This document shows positions 42,930 to 51,067 of a stretch of DNA of 64,000 nucleotides, piece after piece. The DNA is from an uncultured Collinsella sp. (lineage in GTDB: Bacteria; Actinomycetota; Coriobacteriia; Coriobacteriales; Coriobacteriaceae): the NCBI GenBank assembly GCA_900757495.1, contig CAAENX010000002.1:1-64000 (forward strand). The letters are read 5' to 3'. How positions within the stretch are numbered: the first letter of the stretch is position 1; every line of letters begins with the position of its first letter. The notes under the pieces were generated by a model. That model worked only from the letters and a program-made list of their open reading frames with translations, ran no database searches and was not told where the DNA came from. The translations under genes were made by a program, and so were the position numbers.

Positions 42930-43889
42930 ATGAGCTACAAGACCGTTTGTGTTGCCGGCGGCGGCGTGTTGGGAAGCCAGATTGCCTTTCAGGCTGCCTA
43001 CTGCGGCTTTGATGTAACGATATGGCTGCGCAGCGAGGGCAGCATCGGCCGCACCCAGCCCAAGATCGATCACGTGCGCAAGGAGTACATCGCGGCAATC
43101 GAGGGCATGGCGGACGGTACGGGCGAGTGGTGCGCCGGTATCGCCGATGGCACCCAGCCCTTCGACAAGGAAGCGGCGCTCGCCGCCGTCGAGCGTGCCT
43201 ACTCCACACTCAAGCTGGAGCTCGATCTTGCCAAGGCCGTGGCCGACGCTGACCTGGTCATCGAATCTATGGCCGAGGACGCCCAGGCAAAGATTGACTT
43301 CTACAAGAAGCTCGCCCCGGTACTCCCGCAAAAGACCGTCGTCGTGACCAACTCCTCCACGCTGCTGCCGAGCACCTTTGCCAAGTACACCGGCCGTCCC
43401 GAGAAGTACTTGTCGCTGCACTTTGCCAACTCCATCTGGAAGAACAACATGACCGAGGTCATGGCACAGGACCAAACCGACAAGCGCTACTTCGACGAGC
43501 TCGTCGACTTTGCCAACGATATCCGTATGCTTGCCCTGCCCGTCAACAAGGAAAAGAACGGCTACCTGCTCAATTCCATGCTGGTGCCGTGGCTGCTTTC
43601 GGGCCTTGACCTGTATGTCTCGGGCGTGAGTGACCCCAAGAGCATCGACCTCGCGTGGACGCGCGGCACCGGCGCTCCCAAGGGGCCGTTCCGCGTGTTC
43701 GACACCGTGGGCATCCAGACGGCGTACAACATCGTCATGCAGTACCAAAAGGTCCCGGGCTTGGTGAGCCCGCTGCTCAAAAAGATGATGATGCCCTACA
43801 ACTTTAAGGCCATGGCCTCCGTCCTCAAGAAAATGCTCGACGAAGGTAAGCTGGGCGAAAGCTCGGGCGAGGGCTTCTTTACGTATTAA
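42930..43889 (+). CDS. 3-hydroxyacyl-CoA dehydrogenase
   Basis: NAD-dependent enzyme of 319 residues oxidising 3-hydroxyacyl-CoA or reducing acetoacetyl-CoA. The Rossmann motif is VAGGGVLGSQIAF at the N-terminus, followed by ADLVIESMAED, TNSSTLLPS and SLHFANSIW with the catalytic His. A helical C-terminal domain with KEKNGYLLNSML follows. Length and order fit single-domain bacterial HADHs. It follows the activase gene after a terminator and has AGAGAGGACC upstream, so it has its own promoter. A link to the fermentation of hydroxyacids is plausible. Confidence 0.9.
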   Translation: MSYKTVCVAGGGVLGSQIAFQAAYCGFDVTIWLRSEGSIGRTQPKIDHVRKEYIAAIEGMADGTGEWCAGIADGTQPFDKEAALAAVERAYSTLKLELDLAKAVADADLVIESMAEDAQAKIDFYKKLAPVLPQKTVVVTNSSTLLPSTFAKYTGRPEKYLSLHFANSIWKNNMTEVMAQDQTDKRYFDELVDFANDIRMLALPVNKEKNGYLLNSMLVPWLLSGLDLYVSGVSDPKSIDLAWTRGTGAPKGPFRVFDTVGIQTAYNIVMQYQKVPGLVSPLLKKMMMPYNFKAMASVLKKMLDEGKLGESSGEGFFTY

Positions 43890-44159
43890 AAATGATCTCT
43901 TGGGGGCGGAAGCGTTGAGGATCTACGGTAGTATGCGACAAGATCTGAATAGGTCGAGCAAGAGCTGTAGCGCGCGTTGACGTTTGCCCAATAGAACGCA
44001 AAAATGCACCGTTCGCCGATACTCCTCTCGCGAGTGGTTGCCATATGGTTTGATGTTGGAAACATATGATTGCCGACAGGCCGTAGGTGACATTCGCCAT
44101 GATATCGGAGGTACCAAGTATGTTTCGTGCTCCGTTAAACAAGTATCGGGCTGGTTAAT

Positions 44160-44609
44160 ATGGGCCGCGGTACTATCTCGATAACCCTTGCAGTGGTTTG
44201 CCTGGCTGTGCTCCTGGGCGCTATAGGGCAGTTCGCTATAAGTCGAGAAACATCCTATATGCAGGAATGTGCTTCCGAAGGCTTTGCCATTGACGGTTAC
44301 TATCGGGATGACGAAACAAGTCGGGAAACCCTGGCTTTTCTTGAGGAGGACAACTGTCGATGGCAGCTGGTCGACCAAGACGGAATCTGCACAGACGGGC
44401 AGTTTAAGCGTACGGATGACCCCAACATCCTGATATTAAAGAAGGAAAACGGCGAAGAATTCAGTACGGTCCACGTGGCGTATATTTCGCGCCGACGCGA
44501 TCAGGGCTTGCTCTACCTATTTAGAGATACCAGGGTGACCCGTTTTTATCTGGTGAGTACCGGTCCGGCGTTTACAGTGGAGTCTGGCGATGTCGATACG
44601 GACAGCTGA
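44160..44609 (+). CDS. Small hypothetical protein with N-terminal membrane anchor
   Basis: Protein of 149 residues with one N-terminal hydrophobic helix (about 6-27) and a charged outer domain. No family recognised. No strong ribosome site precedes the ATG, but the hydrophobic start and the matched terminator downstream support a real gene. Its lower G+C and the 270-bp gene-free stretch upstream suggest an acquired or fast-evolving gene. Confidence 0.6.
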   Translation: MGRGTISITLAVVCLAVLLGAIGQFAISRETSYMQECASEGFAIDGYYRDDETSRETLAFLEEDNCRWQLVDQDGICTDGQFKRTDDPNILILKKENGEEFSTVHVAYISRRRDQGLLYLFRDTRVTRFYLVSTGPAFTVESGDVDTDS

Positions 44610-44629
44610 TTCACGGCAATAAATCAGCG

Positions 44630-44660
44630 AGCGGGGCGCGGCCATGGACCGCGCCCCGCT
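44630..44660. terminator. Bidirectional terminator hairpin
   Basis: AGCGGGGCGCGG (44630-44641) pairs perfectly with 44649-44660 around a 7-nt loop, between converging genes. Confidence 0.8.
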
Positions 44661-44734
44661 ATTTGCTCGTGGCCCGCGTCACGTCTGCGCCATGTCGTGA
44701 CTCGCGGCTGCGCGCATCCGTCCCACGTCGCGTA

Positions 44735-45874
44735 TTACTGCACATCAAACTCCACGCGATCGAGCTCGGGCACATTGAGGTCGATGAGCTTGCGGGCTAC
44801 ACGGCGGTCGTGTGCCCCAAGCGCCTCGCTTGTCGTCACATGGGCGACAACCTCGCGCTCGACAAGGCCCTCCTCCTCGTCTTCGGTGGCCGAGGTCTCG
44901 ACGGCAACGGTGTAATCCTTAAAGCCCGGCAGCACCGCGGCAAGCTCGCGCGTGGTTTCGGTGACGCCGTAACCGTCCTGCACGCCGGCCTGCGCCGAGC
45001 CAATAGACCCCGCCGTCATAACGATGCAGGGGATGGCAAAGATCACCGTGCCCACGATGATGCGGCGGCGCACCTTGTGTGACAGCTCATCGACCTCGGC
45101 GTTTTCCTCGGCGGTCACAATGCCGTCGCCGTTGAGGTCGCGCTTGAGCGGCACGCGCAAAAGAAGCAGCACGGCTTCGGCAGCCAGTGCGATAAAGACC
45201 ACGTTGACGCCAAACTCGTAGAGGGCTGAAAGAAACAGCGACCCGCTTGCGATGGCGATGCCATAGCCCGCCGCGCACAGGGGCGGCATGAGCGCGGTCG
45301 CCACGGCCACGCCGGCGATGAGCGTGGCGGGTTCCTGGTCGCGCGAGTTGCCCAGTCCGCCCGCAAAGCCGCCCGCGAGCGCGACGGCAAGGTCCCACAC
45401 AGTCGGTGTCGAGTTGTCGATGATGGCGGCCGTGGTGGTGCCAAGGGGCGAGAGCTTAAAGTACAGCGTGGACGTGATTAGACAAAAGACCATCTGCAGC
45501 GCGAGGCCGGCAATTGCCTCGACGGCAATCTCGCGGTCGAGCGTGGCAATGCCGTATGCCATGGCAAGGACCGAGCCCATGAGCGGGCAGATGAGCATGG
45601 CACCTACAATGGCGATATCCGAGTCGATATCGAGGCCGATGCTCGCGATCAACATGGCAATGATCAGGATGCATAAGTGTGAGCCAGTCAGGCGCGCCCC
45701 GTTTACAAAGCGCTTGCGAATCACGTGATAGGGCGCGCGTCCCTCGCGTATGTTGAACGCCTGCTTAAGGAAACGGGTGGCATTCTCCATGGCCTCGCTG
45801 TGTGCAGGGCGTATACCGTGACGACGATGATGACGCTCGCGCAGCCGCTTGATCTGTTGTTTGTCGAGTTCCAT
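44735..45874 (-). CDS. DUF389-family membrane protein with EF-hand-like loop
   Basis: Protein of 379 residues. About 45-240 contains the DUF389 membrane core with six helices and the motifs VGAMLICPLMG, DREIAVEAIAG and GVAVATALMPPLCAAG. A cytoplasmic or extracytoplasmic loop at 246-257 reads DLNGDGIVTAEE, which fits the 12-residue EF-hand pattern exactly (Asp246, Asn248, Asp250, Thr254, Glu257). Another helix and a C-terminal domain of about 100 residues follow. Function of DUF389 proteins is unknown. The Ca2+-binding loop is not a known family feature to me. Confidence 0.82.
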   Translation of the reverse strand: MELDKQQIKRLRERHHRRHGIRPAHSEAMENATRFLKQAFNIREGRAPYHVIRKRFVNGARLTGSHLCILIIAMLIASIGLDIDSDIAIVGAMLICPLMGSVLAMAYGIATLDREIAVEAIAGLALQMVFCLITSTLYFKLSPLGTTTAAIIDNSTPTVWDLAVALAGGFAGGLGNSRDQEPATLIAGVAVATALMPPLCAAGYGIAIASGSLFLSALYEFGVNVVFIALAAEAVLLLLRVPLKRDLNGDGIVTAEENAEVDELSHKVRRRIIVGTVIFAIPCIVMTAGSIGSAQAGVQDGYGVTETTRELAAVLPGFKDYTVAVETSATEDEEEGLVEREVVAHVTTSEALGAHDRRVARKLIDLNVPELDRVEFDVQ

Positions 45875-46030
45875 GCTTACCTCGTTTAGCTTCTGAGCCG
45901 CTTCTTGCGTCTGTCGTCTTTACTCTACACCGCGTTAGGCGAGGTGTCGGACAAGGTTTGTTGACCTGGAAGTCAGGACAATCGACATGGCTAAAACGCC
46001 GTGAGGATCATAAGAGTCAAATAGACAAAA

Positions 46031-46065
46031 AAGCGCGGGGCCGGATGGTCTCCGACCCCGCGCTT
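46031..46065 (-). terminator. Intrinsic terminator of the OPT transporter gene
   Basis: AAGCGCGGGG (46031-46040) pairs with CCCCGCGCTT (46056-46065). On the minus strand the stem runs into a T-rich tract (TTTTTTGTCTAT). Confidence 0.88.
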
Positions 46066-46089
46066 CGCGCTGGTGCGTTGTTGTTCGGC

Positions 46090-47793
46090 CTACCCCAGCA
46101 GGCTCAGGCCAACAGAGACGAACGCCAGGATAACGCCGACGACGGACTCGCCGCCCAGCAGACCGCTGGCGACGACCAGGCCCTGCTCCTGGAAGGCGGC
46201 ATCCTTGGCGGCCTTCTCCTCGTCCGAAAGACCGGCGGCGGCGTCGCGGTGTGCGGCCCACTTGTCGTAGGCGAGCTTGATGCAGGAGCCCAGGAAGGCC
46301 GTGAGCGACATGTAGAACGGCAGGTACACGCCCAGGCCGATCATCATGGCCGGAATGCCGAGCCAGTACATGACGATGCCGGCGATAAAGCCGCCTGCGA
46401 ACCACGGCACGCTCGGGATGCCCGAGACCATGGTGGCGACCACGCTTGCCTGCGCGGCCACAAAGCTCTTGTCGGGGCCGAAGGCGTCCGGACCATAGGC
46501 GGTGACGAGCGCGACCATGACGGCTGCGGCGACCAGGGCACCCACGATGCCGCCGATGGCCTGGCCGACCCACTGCGCGCGCGGGTTGGTGCCCAGCACG
46601 GCGCCGGCCTTAAAGTCGTTCATGACGTCGCCCGCAAGGCCGCACGCCACGGCAACGATGCCGGCGATAAAGAACAGCTTGACCTGCGCGAGCTGCGCGA
46701 AGGCTGCCACGATGAGCATGACGATGAGGCCAAAGATCTCCATGGGGTCGATACCCGTCTGACCGCAGCTCTGAGCGCTCATGATGGTGGTGACAAAGGT
46801 GAACAGCGTGACGATGACGGCCGGGACGGGACCGAGGTCGAGCGCGATGGCAGCGATCACGGCGATGGCGGCGGTGCCCAAGCCGATGATGCCGGCGTCG
46901 AGCTTAAGGGAGCCCGAGATGAGCGACTGCTCGTCGGTGTCGCTGGAGCTGTCGGCGGCGAGGCCGCGGACGATACCTGTGACCTGTGGCAGGATGTCTT
47001 TAAGGACGACGGCGACGCCAAAGCCCATCATAAGGCCCATACCCAGGGACTTGACGACACCCTGCGCGGTCACAACATCGAAGAGGCCGGCAGCGGTACC
47101 GCCGACGATAATGCCAAAGTTGCCCAGCAGCGCGCCGGCAAACCAAAAGGCAACCGGGGCGAAGCCCACCAAAAAGCCGATGGACAGCAACATGGGCGAG
47201 TTGTAGATGCCAAAGGTCACGCCGGGGATATTGAGCGTGCACAGCATGCTGGGCACCACGCCCAGAGCGTCGCGCAGCACGCTGTAGATGCCTGCGATGG
47301 CCATGGAGCCAAAGAGCTGTTTGCCGGTCTTGCCGCCGGCCTCGGTGGCACGCAGGGTCTGAGCTGCGGCGTTGCCGGTGGGGAACTCCAGCGCGGCGTC
47401 CACGATAAAGTGACGGTGGATGAGCGCTGTCGCCAGAAGGCCCAAGATGGTGCCGGCGAGCGCTACGATAAACATGTCGAGCCAGCTGATCTGGTCGGCA
47501 TAGCCCAGCATCCAGGCGCCCGGGATGGTAAACGCCAGACCGCCGGCGACCATGGCGCCCGCGGACATGATGGTGTGGGTGACGTTGGCCTCGTTGAGGC
47601 TGGCGTTGCCCATGAGCTTCAGGAAGAACAGTGAAATGACGGCAGCGAAAATGATCGGCCAGGGGAGCGCGCCCATCTTGAGGGCGGTATAGGCCGAGCT
47701 CGCCGTGATGATCACGCAGCCAAGGACGCCGATGACGACGCCGCGCAGCGTGAGTTGCCCGCGCATCGAGGTGCGGTTTGAGGGATTGCTCAT
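46090..47793 (-). CDS. OPT-family oligopeptide transporter
   Basis: Proton-coupled importer of 567 residues with about fourteen predicted helices. N-terminal SSAYTALKMGALPWP and NEANVTHTIMSAGAM are typical of prokaryotic OPT proteins, as are AALEFPTGNAAA and the central MSAQSCGQTGIDPME. Family members take up short peptides, and some plant members move metal-peptide chelates. AAAGGAG precedes the ATG at good spacing. Monocistronic with its own terminator. Fits a peptide-fermenting lifestyle. Confidence 0.92.
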   Translation of the reverse strand: MSNPSNRTSMRGQLTLRGVVIGVLGCVIITASSAYTALKMGALPWPIIFAAVISLFFLKLMGNASLNEANVTHTIMSAGAMVAGGLAFTIPGAWMLGYADQISWLDMFIVALAGTILGLLATALIHRHFIVDAALEFPTGNAAAQTLRATEAGGKTGKQLFGSMAIAGIYSVLRDALGVVPSMLCTLNIPGVTFGIYNSPMLLSIGFLVGFAPVAFWFAGALLGNFGIIVGGTAAGLFDVVTAQGVVKSLGMGLMMGFGVAVVLKDILPQVTGIVRGLAADSSSDTDEQSLISGSLKLDAGIIGLGTAAIAVIAAIALDLGPVPAVIVTLFTFVTTIMSAQSCGQTGIDPMEIFGLIVMLIVAAFAQLAQVKLFFIAGIVAVACGLAGDVMNDFKAGAVLGTNPRAQWVGQAIGGIVGALVAAAVMVALVTAYGPDAFGPDKSFVAAQASVVATMVSGIPSVPWFAGGFIAGIVMYWLGIPAMMIGLGVYLPFYMSLTAFLGSCIKLAYDKWAAHRDAAAGLSDEEKAAKDAAFQEQGLVVASGLLGGESVVGVILAFVSVGLSLLG

Positions 47794-47923
47794 ATTGAAC
47801 TCCTTTGCGTATATCCGCTTCCCCCGGGAGCGCCGCTACGGATACGGCGCGGGAAGTCGGGTTACCAAGGGCCGCCGCGTGAGCTCGCGCGCGACCGCGC
47901 ACCAGTATAGCCGCAAGCCAGTT

Positions 47924-47939
47924 AATTTGGGACGGGGCT
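47924..47939. repeat. AATTTGGGACGGGGCT repeat, copy 1
   Basis: A 16-base sequence whose exact reverse complement is at 49584-49599, with a close variant (ATTTGGGGACGGGCT) at 58584-58598. All three are intergenic. It shares the GGGAC core with the other hairpin families. Confidence 0.6.
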
Positions 47940-47967
47940 TTTTTAGCTATCCCAAGCGAAGCCGAAG

Positions 47968-48045
47968 GATGATTATTCTGGGACGGGGATTTAAAAATCA
48001 TTGTGTACCTAATGATTTTTAAATCCCCGTCCCAGAATAATCATC
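47968..48045. repeat. Perfect 35-bp palindrome upstream of coaX
   Basis: Positions 47968-48002 and 48011-48045 are perfect 35-bp inverted repeats with an 8-bp loop (GTGTACCT). The arm contains GGGACGGGGATTTAAAAATC. It ends 38 bp before the coaX start. A hairpin this long and perfect must be recent or actively conserved. Confidence 0.85.
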
Positions 48046-48082
48046 GGGATATACTGCTGGGCAGACGAAAGGAGCGCCGACG

Positions 48083-48934
48083 ATGCTTAATGGGTGCACA
48101 TATATATTGACGGTCGACGTGGGCAACACGTTCATTCGCTTTGGCCTGTTTGCAGAGGATTCGGCCGCGGCGCAGGAATGTCCGCTTGCGACGTGCGAGA
48201 TCACCACGCCGGCCCATATTACGGCCGACGAGGCGCGCATGCGTCTCGTGCAGGTCATGGCCGCACTGGCGGCCGATGCGGGCATGCCGGGTGCGCTTGT
48301 GCCCGCGGCTGCTGTGCTGAGCTGTGTGGTCCCGGCGCTCGAGCGCCCGTGGAAGGCGGCACTTTCCCGTACCTGCACGGGGCGCGTGCTCACGGTGGGG
48401 CCGGGACTTAAGACCGGCATGCCCGTGCGCTACGACGATCCGGCCGAGATCGGCCCCGACCGCATCGCCGATGCTGTGGCGGCCCGCGCCGTCTACGGCT
48501 CGCCGTGCATCGTGATCGACCTGGGCACCACGACCAATATCGAGGTTATCGACGCGCACGGCACCTTTGTCGGCGGCGTTATCGCGCCGGGGCTGGCGCT
48601 CGGTGCCCGTTCGCTTTCGGCGGCAGCAGCGCGCCTACCCCAGGTTGAGCCCTCGGCGCCGACGCACGTCATCGGACGCAACACGCGCGAGGCCATGCGC
48701 TCGGGTGTGGTTTTGGGCGAGGTGGCCCGCATCGACGGCATGCTCGACATGGTGCTTGCCGAGATGCGTGCGACCAAGGCCGCGGGGGAGGGCGATGTGC
48801 CCATCGTCATTACCGGCGACGATGCCGAGGCGCTTGCGGCCCTGGTCGGTCATAGCCTGACGGTCGATGACGCGCTGACGCTGCGGGGTATCGCCGAGCT
48901 CTACCACATCAACCAAAAGCTCCGCCGCGTGTAA
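48083..48934 (+). CDS. coaX: Type III pantothenate kinase
   Basis: First step of coenzyme A synthesis, phosphorylating pantothenate. ASKHA fold of 283 residues with VDVGNTFIRFG (Asp12), GPDRIADAVAA, DLGTTTNIEVID and GGVIAPGL, all standard for CoaX. The ATG at 48083 has GAAAGGAGCG upstream. CoA supply suits the acyl-CoA metabolism seen elsewhere in the window. A short gap leads to the dCMP deaminase gene. Confidence 0.95.
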   Translation: MLNGCTYILTVDVGNTFIRFGLFAEDSAAAQECPLATCEITTPAHITADEARMRLVQVMAALAADAGMPGALVPAAAVLSCVVPALERPWKAALSRTCTGRVLTVGPGLKTGMPVRYDDPAEIGPDRIADAVAARAVYGSPCIVIDLGTTTNIEVIDAHGTFVGGVIAPGLALGARSLSAAAARLPQVEPSAPTHVIGRNTREAMRSGVVLGEVARIDGMLDMVLAEMRATKAAGEGDVPIVITGDDAEALAALVGHSLTVDDALTLRGIAELYHINQKLRRV

Positions 48935-49018
48935 AAGTGAGGGCGCCGGTGGGACAAACGCCCCCACCTTTCACCTGCTACAATAGGTCAAACTATTGCG
49001 ATTTCGGAGGTGTCTGCC

Positions 49019-49543
49019 ATGTCGGACGATCTTCATCAAACCGCGTCGGGCAAGCGCCGCGACGTTATTAGCTGGGATGAGTTCTTTATGAGCGTGGCCA
49101 TCGCCGCGCAGCGCCGCAGTAAGGACCCCAACACGCAGGTGGGCGCGTGCATCGCCAGCACCAACCACCGCATTCTTTCGGTGGGCTACAACGGTACGCC
49201 CTCGGCGCTCAACGACGACTTTTTCCCGTGGGGCACAAGCGACGACCCGTTGCAGGATAAGCATAACTACGTGGTGCATGCCGAGGCAAACGCCGTGCTC
49301 AACTACCGCGGCTCGCTCAAAGACCTCGAGGGTTCCACGGTCTACGTCACGCTGTTCCCGTGCCACGACTGTGCCAAGATCCTGGCGCAGGTAGGTGTAG
49401 GCGAGGTTGTCTACCTGGACAATAAGTATGCCGACACCGATGACGGCCGTATCAGCCGCCGCATTCTCGACTCCTGCGGCATCAGCTACCGCCAGGTTAT
49501 CGTCGATGTCCAGATTGGTACCGGGGGACAGGCTCGGCAGTAG
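49019..49543 (+). CDS. dCMP deaminase family protein (ComEB-like)
   Basis: Zinc-dependent deaminase of 174 residues. The metal and proton-transfer motifs are HAEANAVL (His87, Glu89) and PCHDCAKI (Cys115, Cys118). NTQVGACI and SVGYNGTPSALNDD are characteristic of deoxycytidylate deaminases, which supply dUMP for thymidylate synthesis. Some relatives are annotated ComEB from a competence operon. The ATG at 49019 is preferred to GTG at 49010, which overlaps the GGAGG ribosome site. Confidence 0.92.
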   Translation: MSDDLHQTASGKRRDVISWDEFFMSVAIAAQRRSKDPNTQVGACIASTNHRILSVGYNGTPSALNDDFFPWGTSDDPLQDKHNYVVHAEANAVLNYRGSLKDLEGSTVYVTLFPCHDCAKILAQVGVGEVVYLDNKYADTDDGRISRRILDSCGISYRQVIVDVQIGTGGQARQ

Positions 49544-49583
49544 CGCGTGGCAACGCCAGCTGGCAACAAAAGGCAGCTAAAAG

Positions 49584-49599
49584 AGCCCCGTCCCAAATT
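49584..49599. repeat. AGCCCCGTCCCAAATT repeat, inverted copy 2
   Basis: Exact reverse complement of 47924-47939, in the gap between the dCMP deaminase and Nfu genes. A perfect 16-base G+C palindrome also lies at 49678-49693 in the same gap. Confidence 0.6.
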
Positions 49600-49715
49600 G
49601 ACTGCTCGTGAAAGTCGCGTCTGCGCGCATGGACGGCTCGTGAGCGGGTACATGGCTGTAGTAACATAGCTTCTGTCCGCGGGCGCGCCCGCGTTATTGT
49701 GAGAAAGGAGCCCCT

Positions 49716-49994
49716 GTGGCTGTTAACGAAGAGCTGCTTAAGAAGGTTCTTGAAGAGATTCGCCCCAACCTGCAGGCCGACGGCGGCGATATGGAGTATG
49801 TGGGCGTCGACGACGAGGGCGTCGTCAAGCTGGAGCTGCAGGGCTCCTGCGCCGGCTGCCCCATGAGCTCGCTGACCCTGTCCATGGGCATCGAGCGCAT
49901 CCTGAAGGAGCATGTGCCCGGCGTTACCCGTGTCGAGCAGGTCAATGCCTCCGGTGAGGCCGACGACCTGTACGACGAGTACGCGCCGTTCTAA
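49716..49994 (+). CDS. NifU C-terminal domain protein (Fe-S scaffold, Nfu type)
   Basis: Small protein of 92 residues consisting of one Nfu domain. GSCAGCPMS holds the cluster-binding Cys45 and Cys48, and RPNLQADGGD is the family's N-terminal motif. It carries [4Fe-4S] clusters to target enzymes such as the radical SAM and dehydratase-activase proteins. GTG start with GAAAGGAGCC upstream. The C-terminus is acidic. Confidence 0.93.
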   Translation: MAVNEELLKKVLEEIRPNLQADGGDMEYVGVDDEGVVKLELQGSCAGCPMSSLTLSMGIERILKEHVPGVTRVEQVNASGEADDLYDEYAPF

Positions 49995-50103
49995 GATGCG
50001 AAGGCTGCGGACGACATACTCCGCATAGACGTTACGTCCAAATATGCGGCTGCGAGCGCAAGGCCCGCGGCCGCATTTGTATGTAGGGAGTAGGAGGGTC
50101 GAC

Positions 50104-50925
50104 ATGCTCAACGACTTCTACCATATGCTTGATCCCGTCGCGATTTCGGCGGGGCCCATCACGATTTACTGGTATGGTCTGGCCTATGTGGTCGGCGCCC
50201 TGCTCACGGCGGTCGTCATGTACCGCACGCAGCGTCGCTGGAGCTTTAACATCACGATTGACGACCTGACGAGTGTCGTGGTCGGCGTGGTCTTTGGCCT
50301 CATTATCGGTGCGCGCCTGTTCTACGTCGTCTTTTACGGCGATGGCTACTATTGGACCCACCCGCTCGAGATCTTTGCCACTAACGAGGGCGGCATGAGC
50401 TTCCATGGCGGCTTGGTGGGCGGCATTATCGGCGGCATCATCGTGTGCCGCATGTATAAGCTCGACGCATGGACTTTGGCAGACCTTGCCGTCATAGGCG
50501 CGCCGCTGGCCCTGTGCCTGGGCCGTTGTGCCAATTTCGTCAACGGCGAGCTGTGGGGCAAGCCGACCGACCTGCCTTGGGGCGTGGTCTTTGGCGGCAC
50601 CGCGGGCGATATGCCGCGTCATCCCTCCCAGCTCTACGAGGCATTTCTAGAGGGCATCGTGCTCTTTTGCATTCTGCAGGTGCTCAGCCGCAAAAAGCCG
50701 CTGCTGCCCCAGGGCTCGTTTATGGGCGTGTTCGTGATGGGGTACGGCATCGTCCGCTTTCTCGTTGAGTTCGTGCGCGTGCCCGATGCCCAGCTGGGCT
50801 ATCTGCTGGGCGGCGTCATCACCATGGGCCAGCTGCTGAGTTTGCCGCTCGTGATCGCCGGTCTGGCGCTCATCATCTTTGCCCGACACCGCAATCGGCC
50901 CCAGCGCATCTACCTGGACGCCTAA
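50104..50925 (+). CDS. lgt: Prolipoprotein diacylglyceryl transferase
   Basis: Integral membrane enzyme of 273 residues that attaches diacylglycerol to the lipobox cysteine of prolipoproteins, such as the binding protein encoded near 27-28 kb. It has about seven helices, YWYGLAYVVG, SFHGGLVGG and the signature GRCANFVNGELWGKPTD, with PSQLYEA further on. The catalytic His and Arg regions are present. ATG at 50104 with AGGAGGGTC upstream. A GGGACAGG hairpin of the CCACC subtype starts seven bases after the stop. Confidence 0.95.
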   Translation: MLNDFYHMLDPVAISAGPITIYWYGLAYVVGALLTAVVMYRTQRRWSFNITIDDLTSVVVGVVFGLIIGARLFYVVFYGDGYYWTHPLEIFATNEGGMSFHGGLVGGIIGGIIVCRMYKLDAWTLADLAVIGAPLALCLGRCANFVNGELWGKPTDLPWGVVFGGTAGDMPRHPSQLYEAFLEGIVLFCILQVLSRKKPLLPQGSFMGVFVMGYGIVRFLVEFVRVPDAQLGYLLGGVITMGQLLSLPLVIAGLALIIFARHRNRPQRIYLDA

Positions 50926-50932
50926 CCACCAA

Positions 50933-50968
50933 AACCACCAAAAGGGGACAGGCGCCTTTGTGGTGGTT
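50933..50968 (+). repeat. GGGACAGG hairpin element, copy F (CCACC subtype)
   Basis: AACCACCA pairs with TGGTGGTT around AAAGGGGACAGGCGCCTTTG. Both arms differ from the CCTGCC subtype in matched positions while GGGACAGG is kept. It lies 7 bp after the lgt stop. Confidence 0.85.
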
Positions 50969-51009
50969 CGCTGGGCAACGATGACAAAACCGTAACGTTT
51001 TCCCAGATA

Positions 51010-51048
51010 AAACCTGCCAAAACAAACCTGTCCCTTTTTGGCAGGTTT
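51010..51048 (-). repeat. GGGACAGG hairpin element, copy G
   Basis: Minus-strand copy with the longest outer stem: AAACCTGCCAAAA and TTTTGGCAGGTTT pair perfectly over 13 bp. It lies 40 bp after copy F and about 20 bp before the large membrane-protein start, in the opposite orientation to F. Confidence 0.85.
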
Positions 51049-51067
51049 CTAGAAAGGCTTTCGGACT

